Assembly (NCBI GenBank): GCA_943330455.2
Contig: CALQHT020000030.1
Span: forward strand, 1-34,613
DNA from: Nitrosovibrio sp. Nv4
GTDB taxonomy: Bacteria > Pseudomonadota > Alphaproteobacteria > Acetobacterales > Acetobacteraceae
Reading direction: 5' to 3'
DNA: 34,613 nt
The notes below the pieces were generated by a model. It was not told the DNA's origin and did no database searches. It worked only from the letters and a program-made list of their open reading frames with translations. Shown here piece by piece: positions 24,954 through 32,235 of this stretch. How positions within the stretch are numbered: the stretch's first letter is position 1; every line of letters starts with the position of its first letter. The position numbers and the translations under genes were made by a program.

Positions 24954-25576
24954 TTCTGATCGGACAATACGACTCGCCCTTCGTGCGCCGCGTCGCCATC
25001 GCGATGCACTTGTATGGGATGGCCTACGAGCACCGCCCCTGGTCGACCTTCGGCGACGCCGCCCTGATCGCGCCGTTCAATCCGCTGATCCGGGTGCCGA
25101 CCCTGGTGCTCGATGACGGTGAATCCCTGATCGAAAGCGGCGCCATCCTGGATCATCTGGACCAGGTCGCCGGCCCGGACCGCGCCCTGATCCCGCTCAC
25201 CGGGGCACCGCGGCGGCAGGCCCTGCGGGTCGTCGGGCTGGCCACCGGATTGGCCGATAAATCCGTCAGCCTGCTGTATGAGCGGCTGCTGCATCAGCCC
25301 GCTTCCCAGGTCTGGATGGAGCGCTGCCAGACCCAGATCGCTGGCGTGTTGGCCGCGTTGGAAGCCGATCGGGCGGCCCGTTCCAGTCCTTTCTGGTTCG
25401 GCGACCGGATCGGGCATGAAGACATCGCCGTGACCTGCGCCCTGCGCTTCACCCGGGAAGCCCATCCCGGCCTGTTCGACCCGACCCTGTCACCTTCCCT
25501 GGCCGCCCACGCGGCTCGGTGCGAGGCCCTGCCCGCCTTCCAGGACATCGTCCAGCCGTTGGCGCCACCGGCTTGA
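24950..25576 (+). CDS. glutathione S-transferase family protein
   Basis: 208 residues. The thioredoxin-like N-domain starts MILIGQYDSPFVRRVAIAMHLYGM with Ser9 as candidate glutathione-activating residue. The cis-Pro motif NPLIRVPTLVLDDGE and the ESGAIL motif follow. The helical C-domain has GHEDIAVTCALRF in place of the usual LTLADI box. The ATGA overlap with zwf implies co-translation, and pairing an NADPH source with a GST hints at redox or detoxification work. The substrate is unknown. Confidence 0.87.
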   Translation: MILIGQYDSPFVRRVAIAMHLYGMAYEHRPWSTFGDAALIAPFNPLIRVPTLVLDDGESLIESGAILDHLDQVAGPDRALIPLTGAPRRQALRVVGLATGLADKSVSLLYERLLHQPASQVWMERCQTQIAGVLAALEADRAARSSPFWFGDRIGHEDIAVTCALRFTREAHPGLFDPTLSPSLAAHAARCEALPAFQDIVQPLAPPA

Positions 25577-25579
25577 CCC

Positions 25580-25615
25580 AAAAAAATCGGCCCGACCTTG
25601 GGGAGATCGGGCCGA
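25580..25615 (-). terminator. intrinsic terminator reading on the minus strand
   Basis: The perfect 9-bp stem TCGGCCCGA / TCGGGCCGA (25587-25595 and 25607-25615) has an 11-base loop. On the minus strand it is followed by seven uridines (plus-strand A-run 25580-25586). On the plus strand no T-run follows, so it does not look built for the upstream GST gene. No protein-coding gene feeds into it from the minus strand. Confidence 0.75.
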
Positions 25616-25687
25616 GGAAGGTCCGGGTTGACCTGGGTCGCGAGGACCCGTCAGCAGGCACGGGTGTTGGGGCAGTGCAAGCTGAGG
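25580..25687 (-). ncRNA. candidate CRP-controlled small RNA
   Basis: Three independent marks line up on the minus strand. A CRP-type palindrome lies at 25721-25736. A CATAGT hexamer at 25693-25698 is within one base of the class II spacing for a -10 box. The intrinsic terminator ends at the U-run 25586-25580. The implied transcript of about 108 nt has no ORF of note, contains an internal GGGTC/GACCC pairing and a pyrimidine-rich CCTTCCTC stretch that could pair with ribosome binding sites. This is an inference from layout; no homologue is known to me. Confidence 0.35.
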
Positions 25688-25720
25688 ACCCCACTATGGC
25701 CACGACATTCCGGCCATACC

Positions 25721-25736
25721 TGTGACGTAGATCACA
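25721..25736. promoter_or_regulatory. CRP-type operator
   Basis: TGTGACGTAGATCACA matches the consensus TGTGA-N6-TCACA exactly on both strands. It lies 158 bp upstream of the nitroreductase start and 34 bp from the predicted minus-strand start site. A CRP or related Crp/Fnr-family regulator could act on either side. No regulator gene of that family is in the window. Confidence 0.6.
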
Positions 25737-25893
25737 GCTCGGCGTGAAATCTTGCGCCGCGTCGCATTTCAGCGTCCGAGGGGTCGAAACCCGGACAATA
25801 TCCCGACAACCTTCCCATCGCCGATTGCCCGACCCGGCCCGGTCGGGGATGATGCCGCCCCACACCCCTTTCCCGCCCAGACCGGAGATCAAC

Positions 25894-26748
25894 GTGTCCA
25901 CGACGCAAACATCCGACGATCAGGCCGCCAGCCTCCTGTTCCAGCGCAATCGCGACCCCTCCCTGCCGCTACCCGGCCAGTTGAACCAAGTGCGGGGGAA
26001 CCAGGTGCTGGAAACCATCCTGAACCACCGCTCGGTCCGCGGCTTCCTGCCCGATGCCCTGCCCGACGGCACTTTGGAAACGCTGGTCGCCGCCGCGCAA
26101 TCCGCCTCGACGTCGTCGAACCTTCAGGTCTGGAGTGTGATCGCGGTGCAAGACACCGAACGGAAATCCCGCATCGCCACCCTGGCCGGCAACCAGCAAT
26201 TCATCCGCGATGCGCCGCTGCTGCTGATCTGGCTGGCCGACCTCGCGCGCCTGGACGGCATCGCCGCGGATCGGCAATTGCAGGTCGAGGGCACCCATTT
26301 CCTGGAAGCCTTCATCCTGGGCATCGTCGACGCCGCCCTCGCGTCCCAATCCGCCATCCTCGCCGCAGAGTCGCTCGGCCTTGGCGGTGTCTATATCGGC
26401 GCCATGCGCAACCTGCCCGAGGAAGTCGCCGCCGAGTTGAAACTGCCGCCGCATGTCTTCGCCGTGTTCGGCATGTCGATCGGCTACCCGGATCCCGCCA
26501 AGGCCACCGGCATCAAGCCCCGACTGCCCCAGGACATCGTGCTGCACCATGAGCAATATGACAGCGGCCTGAAGCGCGACGCGATCGAGCGCTACAACGC
26601 CATCGCCCGCGATTATATGCGCGAACAGGGGATGAAGGAGCAGGATTGGACCGCCCAGGCCACCGGGCGCCTTGCCAGCCCCGCGTCACTGACCGGCCGC
26701 GACCGCATCCGCGAGGCCTTGCTCAATCTGGGTTTCGAACTGCGGTAG
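25894..26748 (+). CDS. nitroreductase family protein (NfsA/FRP-like flavin reductase)
   Basis: 284 residues from a GTG at 25894, chosen because GGAG sits 6 bases upstream; a longer frame to ATGs at 25849/25852 lacks such a site. FMN-phosphate contact HRSVRGF and the SASTSSNLQVWSVIAV strand are in the N-terminal half. ESLGLGGVYIGAMRN and the FGMSIGYPDP block follow. A C-terminal arm with YDSGLKRDAIERYNAIARDY is typical of NfsA/NADPH-flavin reductases. It reduces nitroaromatics, quinones or flavins with NAD(P)H. A CRP-type site lies in its upstream gap. Confidence 0.87.
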   Translation: MSTTQTSDDQAASLLFQRNRDPSLPLPGQLNQVRGNQVLETILNHRSVRGFLPDALPDGTLETLVAAAQSASTSSNLQVWSVIAVQDTERKSRIATLAGNQQFIRDAPLLLIWLADLARLDGIAADRQLQVEGTHFLEAFILGIVDAALASQSAILAAESLGLGGVYIGAMRNLPEEVAAELKLPPHVFAVFGMSIGYPDPAKATGIKPRLPQDIVLHHEQYDSGLKRDAIERYNAIARDYMREQGMKEQDWTAQATGRLASPASLTGRDRIREALLNLGFELR

Positions 26749-27057
26749 CGGCCCAACCGCGGCGGATGGGCCATTGCGGTGCGGTCGGCGGGTAAACGAT
26801 CCGGTGTTTCCGCACGGACGGCAACACCCGTCCGGGTTGGAATTCCAAGGCGGCCCCGATCGAGTTGTGGCTGCGGAGTACAACCACCAGATCGGAGAAA
26901 ATCCTCCCCCTCCCCTTGTGGGCTTGGGCCGTAAAGCGGACCAAGGTTGGGGGGAGGGGTTTCACGCAACACTCCTGCGGCATAAGCCCTCCCCCGGCCC
27001 CCTCCCACAAGGGCAGGGGGAGGATTTTCTCTTACGCCACAATATGTGACCGCCCCC
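26749..27057. other. intergenic region with 28-bp inverted repeat
   Basis: Arms at 26895-26922 and 27004-27031 are complementary with one mismatch and enclose about 80 bp of CCTCCCCC/GGGGGAGG-rich sequence. It lies between convergent genes (nitroreductase and hydroxyacid dehydrogenase), so it may serve both as a terminator and as a dispersed repeat. No gene is visible. Confidence 0.75.
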
Positions 27058-28011
27058 TTACCCAACCCGATGCAGCAGCGCCTGTCCGGTCAGGAACCGA
27101 CCGACATTGTCCCGCACCAGGTCCGCGATGCGTCGCCGCACCGCCGGACTGCCCAGACCGGACACATGCGGCGTAACGATCAGGTTCGGACAGGACCATA
27201 GCGGGTGATCGGTCGGCGGCGGCTCGGGGTCGGTCACATCCAGTCCCGCGCCAGCCAGGTGGCCGGAGTTCAGCGCCGCCACCATCGCCATCGTATCGAC
27301 AATCCCGCCCCGCGCGATATTCACCAGCACCGCCCTCGCCTTCAGTGCCGCAAAAGCCGCGGTGTCGATCATGCCCTTCGTCTCCGCCGTCAATGCCGAG
27401 GCAACAACCAGCGCATCCGCATGCGCCAGCACCGCGTGCAGATCGGACGAGGCCACGACCTCATCCGCGAATTCATCGGTGCGGGCGCTGCGCGCAATCG
27501 CCACCACATGCGCACCGAACGCCTTCACCCGGCGCGCGGTTTCCCGGCCGATCCCGCCGTAACCCAGGATCGCGACGGTGGCATCCTCCAACGTCGTTGG
27601 CGGCAAGGGGATGGCACGATCGAACACATGGCGGGCCTGCGGTTCGGCGAAACTGTGCAGCCGCCGTGTCAGCGCCGTCAGCAAAGTCACCGCATGTTCG
27701 GCGACCATTGGGGCATGGCTGTGTCCTGCATTGGTGACGGTGATCGGCTCCGGCACCCCGTGGAAGGAAATTCCGTCATACCCGGCCGTCGTCAATTGGA
27801 TCCACCGCATCCGGTCGGCGCGCGCCCGGATCAACTCCGCCACCGATGCCGTGTAGAAATGCCCCAGCATGACCATCGCCTCGGCCCCCGGCAGCGCCTC
27901 CGCCAGTTCGGCCTCCGAGCGCACACGGCGATAATCGACCCCATCCAGGGCGGCGAGCAGGTCCCCCAGATAATCGTCCAACGGACTCCACAACAAAATT
28001 CGGGCAGACAT
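27058..28011 (-). CDS. D-2-hydroxyacid dehydrogenase
   Basis: The 317-residue protein has the NAD(P) motif GYGGIG (150-155) and the three catalytic residues of the family: Arg234 in NIARGGIVD, Glu263 in DPEPPP and His282 in TPHVSGLG. It interconverts 2-keto and D-2-hydroxy acids, with glyoxylate/hydroxypyruvate-type substrates most likely. The ATG at 28011 is preceded by GGAG. It is divergent from the CMD-family gene across 80 bp, an arrangement often indicating a shared promoter region. Confidence 0.88.
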   Translation of the reverse strand: MSARILLWSPLDDYLGDLLAALDGVDYRRVRSEAELAEALPGAEAMVMLGHFYTASVAELIRARADRMRWIQLTTAGYDGISFHGVPEPITVTNAGHSHAPMVAEHAVTLLTALTRRLHSFAEPQARHVFDRAIPLPPTTLEDATVAILGYGGIGRETARRVKAFGAHVVAIARSARTDEFADEVVASSDLHAVLAHADALVVASALTAETKGMIDTAAFAALKARAVLVNIARGGIVDTMAMVAALNSGHLAGAGLDVTDPEPPPTDHPLWSCPNLIVTPHVSGLGSPAVRRRIADLVRDNVGRFLTGQALLHRVG

Positions 28012-28091
28012 GGCGGCTCCGTGCGGCTGGTGGACTTCGGTGCGAGATCGCGCGATCAGTATCGCAACATCATCACGCAGGAGGAAATGCC

Positions 28092-28835
28092 ATGACCCGC
28101 CAAGATCTGCGCGCGCAAGGCCGAGCGACCTTGACCGCATTGTTCGGTTCGGCTGAGCAAACCCCGGGACTGGCCAATTTGCTGACCGAGCCGGTGTTCG
28201 GCGGCGTCTGGAACCGCCCCGGCCTGGCTCGGGTCGATCGGATGCTGTGCACGATCACCGCGCTTGGCGCCGGCCCCCGCTTGCGCGCGCTGCGTCGGCA
28301 TCTGGCGGCCGGCCTGGATCTGGGCCTAAGCCCGGAGGCGATCCGGGAAATCCTGGTGCAGGTCTCGCTTTATGCCGGGTTCTCCGCCGCGGAGGAGACC
28401 TTGGCGCTCGCCGCCGAAATCTTCGCCGAACGCGGTCTGGCGTTCCCGGCCGACCCGCCGGAAGACGTGTCGTCGGAGGAACTGACACGGCGCGGTCAGG
28501 ATCTGATGAACACCCTGCACGGGGCTCGTGCTCGCCTGGGTTACGCGGCGCCGGATAATCAAGTGACCGGCGCGCTCTATCCGACCGCGATCCAGTATGG
28601 ATACGGGGAAATCTGGTTCCGCCCCGGTCTGGAACGCCGCCAGCGCGCGTTGGTCGCGGTTGCTGGCTTCACCGCGCTGCGTTTGCCCGAACAGGTCGGG
28701 AAGTTCGGCCAATCGGCGCTGAATGTCGGGCTGACCAAGACCGAGGTGATCGAGGCAATTATCCAGACCGCCCCTTATACCGGGTTTCCGCCCGCCCTGA
28801 ACGCGCTGGGGGCATTGAGCTCGGCGTTTGCCTGA
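28092..28835 (+). CDS. carboxymuconolactone decarboxylase (CMD) family protein, tandem domains
   Basis: The 247-residue protein has two CMD-like helical repeats. Repeat 1 is RVDRMLCTITALGA...HLAAGLDLGLSPEAIREILVQVSLYAGFSAA. Repeat 2 is ERRQRALVAVAGFTAL...HP-less FGQSALNVGLTKTEVIEAIIQTAPYTGFPPA. The family includes true decarboxylases and AhpD-type thiol peroxidases. The CxxC of AhpD is absent here, so a lactone or keto-acid role is more likely than peroxidase activity. It is divergently transcribed from the hydroxyacid dehydrogenase. Confidence 0.83.
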   Translation: MTRQDLRAQGRATLTALFGSAEQTPGLANLLTEPVFGGVWNRPGLARVDRMLCTITALGAGPRLRALRRHLAAGLDLGLSPEAIREILVQVSLYAGFSAAEETLALAAEIFAERGLAFPADPPEDVSSEELTRRGQDLMNTLHGARARLGYAAPDNQVTGALYPTAIQYGYGEIWFRPGLERRQRALVAVAGFTALRLPEQVGKFGQSALNVGLTKTEVIEAIIQTAPYTGFPPALNALGALSSAFA

Positions 28836-28880
28836 ACGGGCGACCCGTAACGGTTTCCTCGCGTTATCGATCTGTGCGCA

Positions 28881-28974
28881 GCCCTCATCGTTATTGCCGG
28901 GCTTGACCCGGCAATCCTCGCTTCAACGGCAGGGGGAGGGTTGCCAGGTCGAGCCCGGCAATGACGGTGGGGGC
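28881..28974. repeat. dispersed palindromic repeat, copy B
   Basis: Complementary arms ATTGCCGGGCTTGACCCGG... and ...GAGCCCGGCAATGACGG enclose a core of about 40 bp. It resembles copies A and C, and sits 45 bp after the CMD gene. Confidence 0.8.
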
Positions 28975-29025
28975 ACGCCATGGGTCAATGGTTCGGCCAC
29001 ACGGTATTTCTACGTAACGACCATT

Positions 29026-29071
29026 CCCGCGTTACTCCGTAACGACCAGCCCCGCGTTACTCCGTAACGAC
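29026..29071. repeat. 25-bp-period duplication at the RidA stop codon
   Basis: A 21-bp sequence (CCCGCGTTACTCCGTAACGA plus C) occurs at 29026-29046 and 29051-29071. The second copy contains the last codons and stop of the minus-strand RidA gene; the first repeats them just downstream. Confidence 0.9.
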
Positions 29072-29446
29072 AGCAATAACCTCCATCTCGATCAGAAAGT
29101 CGGGGTGGGTCAGGCGGCTAACCTCGACACCGGTCGAGGCCGGCGGGCTGGCGGCGAAGCATTCTTCCCGTACCGCCCAGGCCTGGCTCGCCAGGCCCAT
29201 GTCGGTCATGAACGCGGTCAGCTTGACCACGTGGCGCAACTCCGCACCGGCTTCCTGCAGGATTGCTTCCAGGTTGCGGATTACCTGCCTTGTCTGCGCC
29301 GCCATGTCGCCCTTGCCCACGACATTGCCTGCCGCGTCTCGCGCCAACTGACCCGACACGAAGATCATCGGCCCAATTTTTACCGCCTGGGCGAAGAAGG
29401 GCGGTGTCGCGGCGCAGGCTGGGCTGTGGATGGTTTCGCGTTGCAT
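29057..29446 (-). CDS. RidA family protein (YjgF/YER057c/UK114)
   Basis: The 129-residue protein is of the trimeric Rid family, which removes reactive enamine/imine intermediates from PLP enzymes. It has FFAQAVKIGPMIFVSGQLARDAAGNVVG, QTRQVIRNLEAILQEAGA and VVKLTAFMTD, and ends FLIEMEVIAVVTE. The Arg that binds the carboxylate in RidA proper (a conserved CRVQ-like position) is not apparent, as the segment reads FAASPPASTGVEVSRL. A divergent Rid subgroup is therefore likely. The ATG at 29446 follows GGAG. Confidence 0.87.
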   Translation of the reverse strand: MQRETIHSPACAATPPFFAQAVKIGPMIFVSGQLARDAAGNVVGKGDMAAQTRQVIRNLEAILQEAGAELRHVVKLTAFMTDMGLASQAWAVREECFAASPPASTGVEVSRLTHPDFLIEMEVIAVVTE

Positions 29447-29588
29447 GGTGGGATTCTCCGCGGGATGTTGGTCAGCCGAACAGGCCGAACCGTTTTGTAT
29501 TGCCCGATGTCGGGTCGGTAACGAAGCGGGCTGCCGGAACAAGTCCGGCAATAACGGCGAGAGAGGACGCCTATAGGGCATTGCTTCG

Positions 29589-29602
29589 GCGGGTTGGTAT
29601 CA
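29589..29602 (+). repeat. second copy of the 14-mer from the IS630-type terminus
   Basis: GCGGGTTGGTATCA is identical to 135-148. It overlaps the TGA stop of the minus-strand GNAT gene (29600-29602). No transposase sequence adjoins it here. Confidence 0.6.
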
Positions 29603-30130
29603 CGTCACGACCCCGCGTTCCGGCGCGGGATGGACCCACCGATCGGCGACCATGCCTCGCAATTCGACCTTGCCCTGCCGGACCGCGCCCAGTTTTTCCG
29701 CCACGCGCCGGGACCGGAGGTTTTCCGACAGAATGAAACTCGCCAATCCCTCAAAGCCGTAGGTTGCACAGGCCCAGTCGCGCGCGCGGGCGGCGGCTTC
29801 GGTGGCCAGGCCTCGGCCCCAGAACGATTGGACCATGCCCCACGCCAATTCCGGCTCGGGCCAATCCGCCGGATGCAGGATGCCGATCCGGCCGGCGAAA
29901 CACCCCTCGACTTCCACCGCGAACAGGCCATAGCCACGCAGCGCCCACTGGCCCAGGGACGCTTCCATCAGGCCCCAGCTTTCCTCCCGCGACAGCAAGC
30001 GCCCACCGAGCCAACGCCGCACTTCCACATCGGCGTTCATGGCGGCCAGCCCGTCCAGGTCGCTCGGACGGAAGGCGCGCAGGGTCAGGCGATCGGTGCG
30101 CAGGGTGGGTATCTGGAAAACCGTTTCCAT
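29600..30130 (-). CDS. GNAT family N-acetyltransferase (RimJ/RimL-like)
   Basis: 176 residues, beginning METVFQIPTLRTDRLTLRAFRPSDLDGLAAM, the common opening of RimJ/RimL-type acetyltransferases. The acetyl-CoA region is WGRGLATEAAARARDWACATYGFEGLASFILSENLRSRRVAEKLGA. It transfers an acetyl group from acetyl-CoA to an amine, perhaps a protein N-terminus or small molecule. It is divergent from selA with 57 bp between starts. The stop lies inside the repeated 14-mer. A much longer open frame upstream, antisense to selA, is not part of the gene. Confidence 0.88.
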   Translation of the reverse strand: METVFQIPTLRTDRLTLRAFRPSDLDGLAAMNADVEVRRWLGGRLLSREESWGLMEASLGQWALRGYGLFAVEVEGCFAGRIGILHPADWPEPELAWGMVQSFWGRGLATEAAARARDWACATYGFEGLASFILSENLRSRRVAEKLGAVRQGKVELRGMVADRWVHPAPERGVVT

Positions 30131-30187
30131 CCGCTTGTCCCCGCAGTTTTGTCCCCGCGGCTTGTTCCTGGGGACCAGCACACTACC

Positions 30188-31582
30188 ATGCGCCGGGTCA
30201 TGACCGCACCAACCAGCCCGCTTCCGTCCCTCGATGCCCTGCTCCGCTCCCCCCAGGCGATGGTCCTGCTGGAGCGTTTCGGACGCGCCGCCACCGCCGA
30301 CGCGTTGCGGGACGAATTGGCCGCTCGGCGCACCGCCCGCCGGTTCCACGCCCCGGAAGCGGATGTGCTGGACGCGGCCGCCGACTCGCTGGTTCGGCGG
30401 TTCGCCCCATCCCAGCGTTCGGTGTTCAACCTGACCGGCACGGTGCTGCACACGAATCTCGGGCGCTCGCCCATGCCGCCGGAGGCCGCGGCGGCGGCGG
30501 CGGAAGCGATGCAAAGCGCCACCAGCCTGGAATACGACCTCGACTCCGGCAAGCGCGGAGAGCGCGACAACCACATCGCGCCCCTGCTGTGCCGCCTCAC
30601 CGGCGCCGCGGCGGCGACCGTCGTCAACAACAATGCCGCGGCGGTGATGCTGGTGCTGAACACGCTCGCCCTGGGGCGTCAGGTGGCTGTGTCGCGCGGA
30701 GAACTGATCGAGATCGGTGGGGCGTTCCGGGTGCCCGATATCATGGCCCGTTCGGGGGCGGTGCTGCGGGAGGTCGGGACGACCAACCGCACACATCCGC
30801 GCGATTATGCCGGCGCGATCGGGCCGGAGACCGCCGCTCTGATGCGGGTGCATCAGGCGAATTATGCGATTACCGGCTTCACGGCGTCGGTCTCGACGGC
30901 GGAAATGGCCGAGATCGCGCATCGGGCGAAACTGCCGCTGATCGACGATCTGGGCAGCGGCAGCCTGGTCGATCTGGCGCAATGGGGCTTGCCACACGAG
31001 CCGACTCCGCGGGAATCTTTGGCCGCCGGCGCGGATATCGTGACGTTTTCCGGCGATAAATTATTGGGCGGACCGCAGGCGGGGCTGATCGTCGGGCGCG
31101 CCGATCTGCTGCGTCAGGTCAACGCCAATCCGCTGAAGCGGGCCTTGCGGCTGGACAAGGGGCGGTTGGCGGCACTGGAAACCGTGTTGCGCCTGTATCT
31201 GGACCCGGAACGCCTTGCCGAACGCCTGCCTTCGTTGCGGCTGCTGACCCGCCCCGAGTCGGCGATCCGGGCAACCGCTGAACGGATTGTGGGCGGCATC
31301 CGGGCGGTATTCCCCGACCGACCGGTAGAGATCGAGGCCTGTCGCAGCCAGATCGGCTCGGGCGCCTTGCCGGTCGATTTGCTGCCCTCGGTTGCGGTGA
31401 CGATCCAGGGACACGGGTTGGAGGCGTTGGCGGCAACCCTGCGCCAATTGCCGCGTCCGGTGATCGGTCGGGTTGGCCAGGGGCGGCTGTGGTTGGATTG
31501 CCGGTGCCTGGAGGAAGCCGAGGAAGCCGGGTTTCTGGTGCAACTCGGCCGGGTTCGGCCTGCGCGTTCAGGTTCGATTTAG
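30188..31582 (+). CDS. selA: L-seryl-tRNA(Sec) selenium transferase
   Basis: 464 residues, the normal SelA size; a second ATG four codons in (30200) is equally possible. It converts Ser-tRNA(Sec) to Sec-tRNA(Sec) using selenophosphate and PLP, as a large ring-shaped oligomer. Visible motifs are NLTGTVLHTNLGRS (81-94), SLEYDLDSGKRGER, VVNNNAAAVMLVLNTLA, EVGTTNRTH and the PLP lysine K291 in TFSGDKLLGGPQAGL. The tRNA(Sec) gene follows 263 bp downstream on the same strand, but selB and selD are absent from the window. Confidence 0.95.
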   Translation: MRRVMTAPTSPLPSLDALLRSPQAMVLLERFGRAATADALRDELAARRTARRFHAPEADVLDAAADSLVRRFAPSQRSVFNLTGTVLHTNLGRSPMPPEAAAAAAEAMQSATSLEYDLDSGKRGERDNHIAPLLCRLTGAAAATVVNNNAAAVMLVLNTLALGRQVAVSRGELIEIGGAFRVPDIMARSGAVLREVGTTNRTHPRDYAGAIGPETAALMRVHQANYAITGFTASVSTAEMAEIAHRAKLPLIDDLGSGSLVDLAQWGLPHEPTPRESLAAGADIVTFSGDKLLGGPQAGLIVGRADLLRQVNANPLKRALRLDKGRLAALETVLRLYLDPERLAERLPSLRLLTRPESAIRATAERIVGGIRAVFPDRPVEIEACRSQIGSGALPVDLLPSVAVTIQGHGLEALAATLRQLPRPVIGRVGQGRLWLDCRCLEEAEEAGFLVQLGRVRPARSGSI

Positions 31583-31623
31583 GTTTCATACCACCCGGCC
31601 TGACCATTGACCGATGCGCACGC

Positions 31624-31721
31624 CTCCCCCTCACCGTTATTGCCAGGCTTGACTTGGCCGTGCGCGCGTCGGTGGCCGGGGGCGGGTTACCGGGTCGAGC
31701 CCGGCAATGACGGTGGGGGGC
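31624..31721. repeat. dispersed palindromic repeat, copy C
   Basis: Arms CACCGTTATTGCCAGGCTTG and ...GAGCCCGGCAATGACGGTG enclose a core of about 40 bp. It lies between selA and the tRNA-Sec gene. Confidence 0.8.
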
Positions 31722-31845
31722 GAAGAGGGGCCGAGGGCCATCTCTGGGGTGGTGACCCTGTCGGGCAGGCAATGACGGGGCGCCGACGGGGGCGATCCGG
31801 TACCACGGCTTCCCGGCGCTCGGCACACGGGCCATACTCGGCGGT

Positions 31846-31938
31846 GGAGGAGAAGCGGCCCCGGTGGGTCGGCCGGACTTCAAACCCGGTTGGGGCCGCC
31901 GAGCGGTCCCGGGCAGGTTCGACTCCTGCTCTCTTCCG
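31846..31938 (+). tRNA. selC: tRNA-Sec (UCA anticodon)
   Basis: This 93-nt RNA closely matches bacterial selenocysteine tRNA. The 8-bp acceptor stem GGAGGAGA pairs with TCTCTTCC (one G-U). The anticodon loop ACTTCAAA has TCA at 31880-31882. The long variable arm contains TTGGGGCCGCC-GAG-CGGTCCCGGG, and the T-arm is GCAGG-TTCGACT-CCTGC. The discriminator G is followed by CCG, so the terminal CCA is not genome-encoded. It decodes UGA as selenocysteine together with SelB and a SECIS hairpin. It lies downstream of selA, as in several bacterial selA-selC loci. Confidence 0.95.
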
Positions 31939-32235
31939 CCGGGACATGTCCGCTGATGCATGTCCGTTGGGGAAATTTCAGACGACCGAGGTGGACGAGA
32001 TCGGATGTCCGGTTGTTATCCTGAGATATGGACTGTAAGTTTCGAAGGTGTCCCCGCCTGGGGGCGTAACCCCTGTGGCAGCTACGCTCTGACCCTGTTG
32101 CCGAAAAAGCACAAGTGACGTGAAACCCACATTGACCCCCTCGTCATGGCCATCGGTAATGGGATATGAAGTCTGCATGAGAAGCGCGGTTGCCTATCGC
32201 TCGCGCCGCATCGAACTTGAAATAGGAGAAAGCGA
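31939..32235. other. intergenic region upstream of the first OmpA-like gene
   Basis: No ORF is supported. The 3' end carries the ribosome binding site ATAGGAGAAAGCG directly before the ATG at 32236. The short palindrome GGACATGTCC (31941-31950) follows the tRNA. A promoter for the porin is expected here, but no box pair is convincing. Confidence 0.45.

Noticed and set aside
25587-25615. Terminator for the zwf-GST pair on the plus strand
   Set aside because: The U-run is on the minus-strand side only; after the stem the plus strand reads GGAAGG, which would not release a transcript.
29600-30997. A 465-residue acetyltransferase from the long minus-strand frame
   Set aside because: Only the last 176 residues have GNAT sequence. 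The rest is the antisense of selA, and an ATG at 30130 gives the usual RimJ/RimL start.
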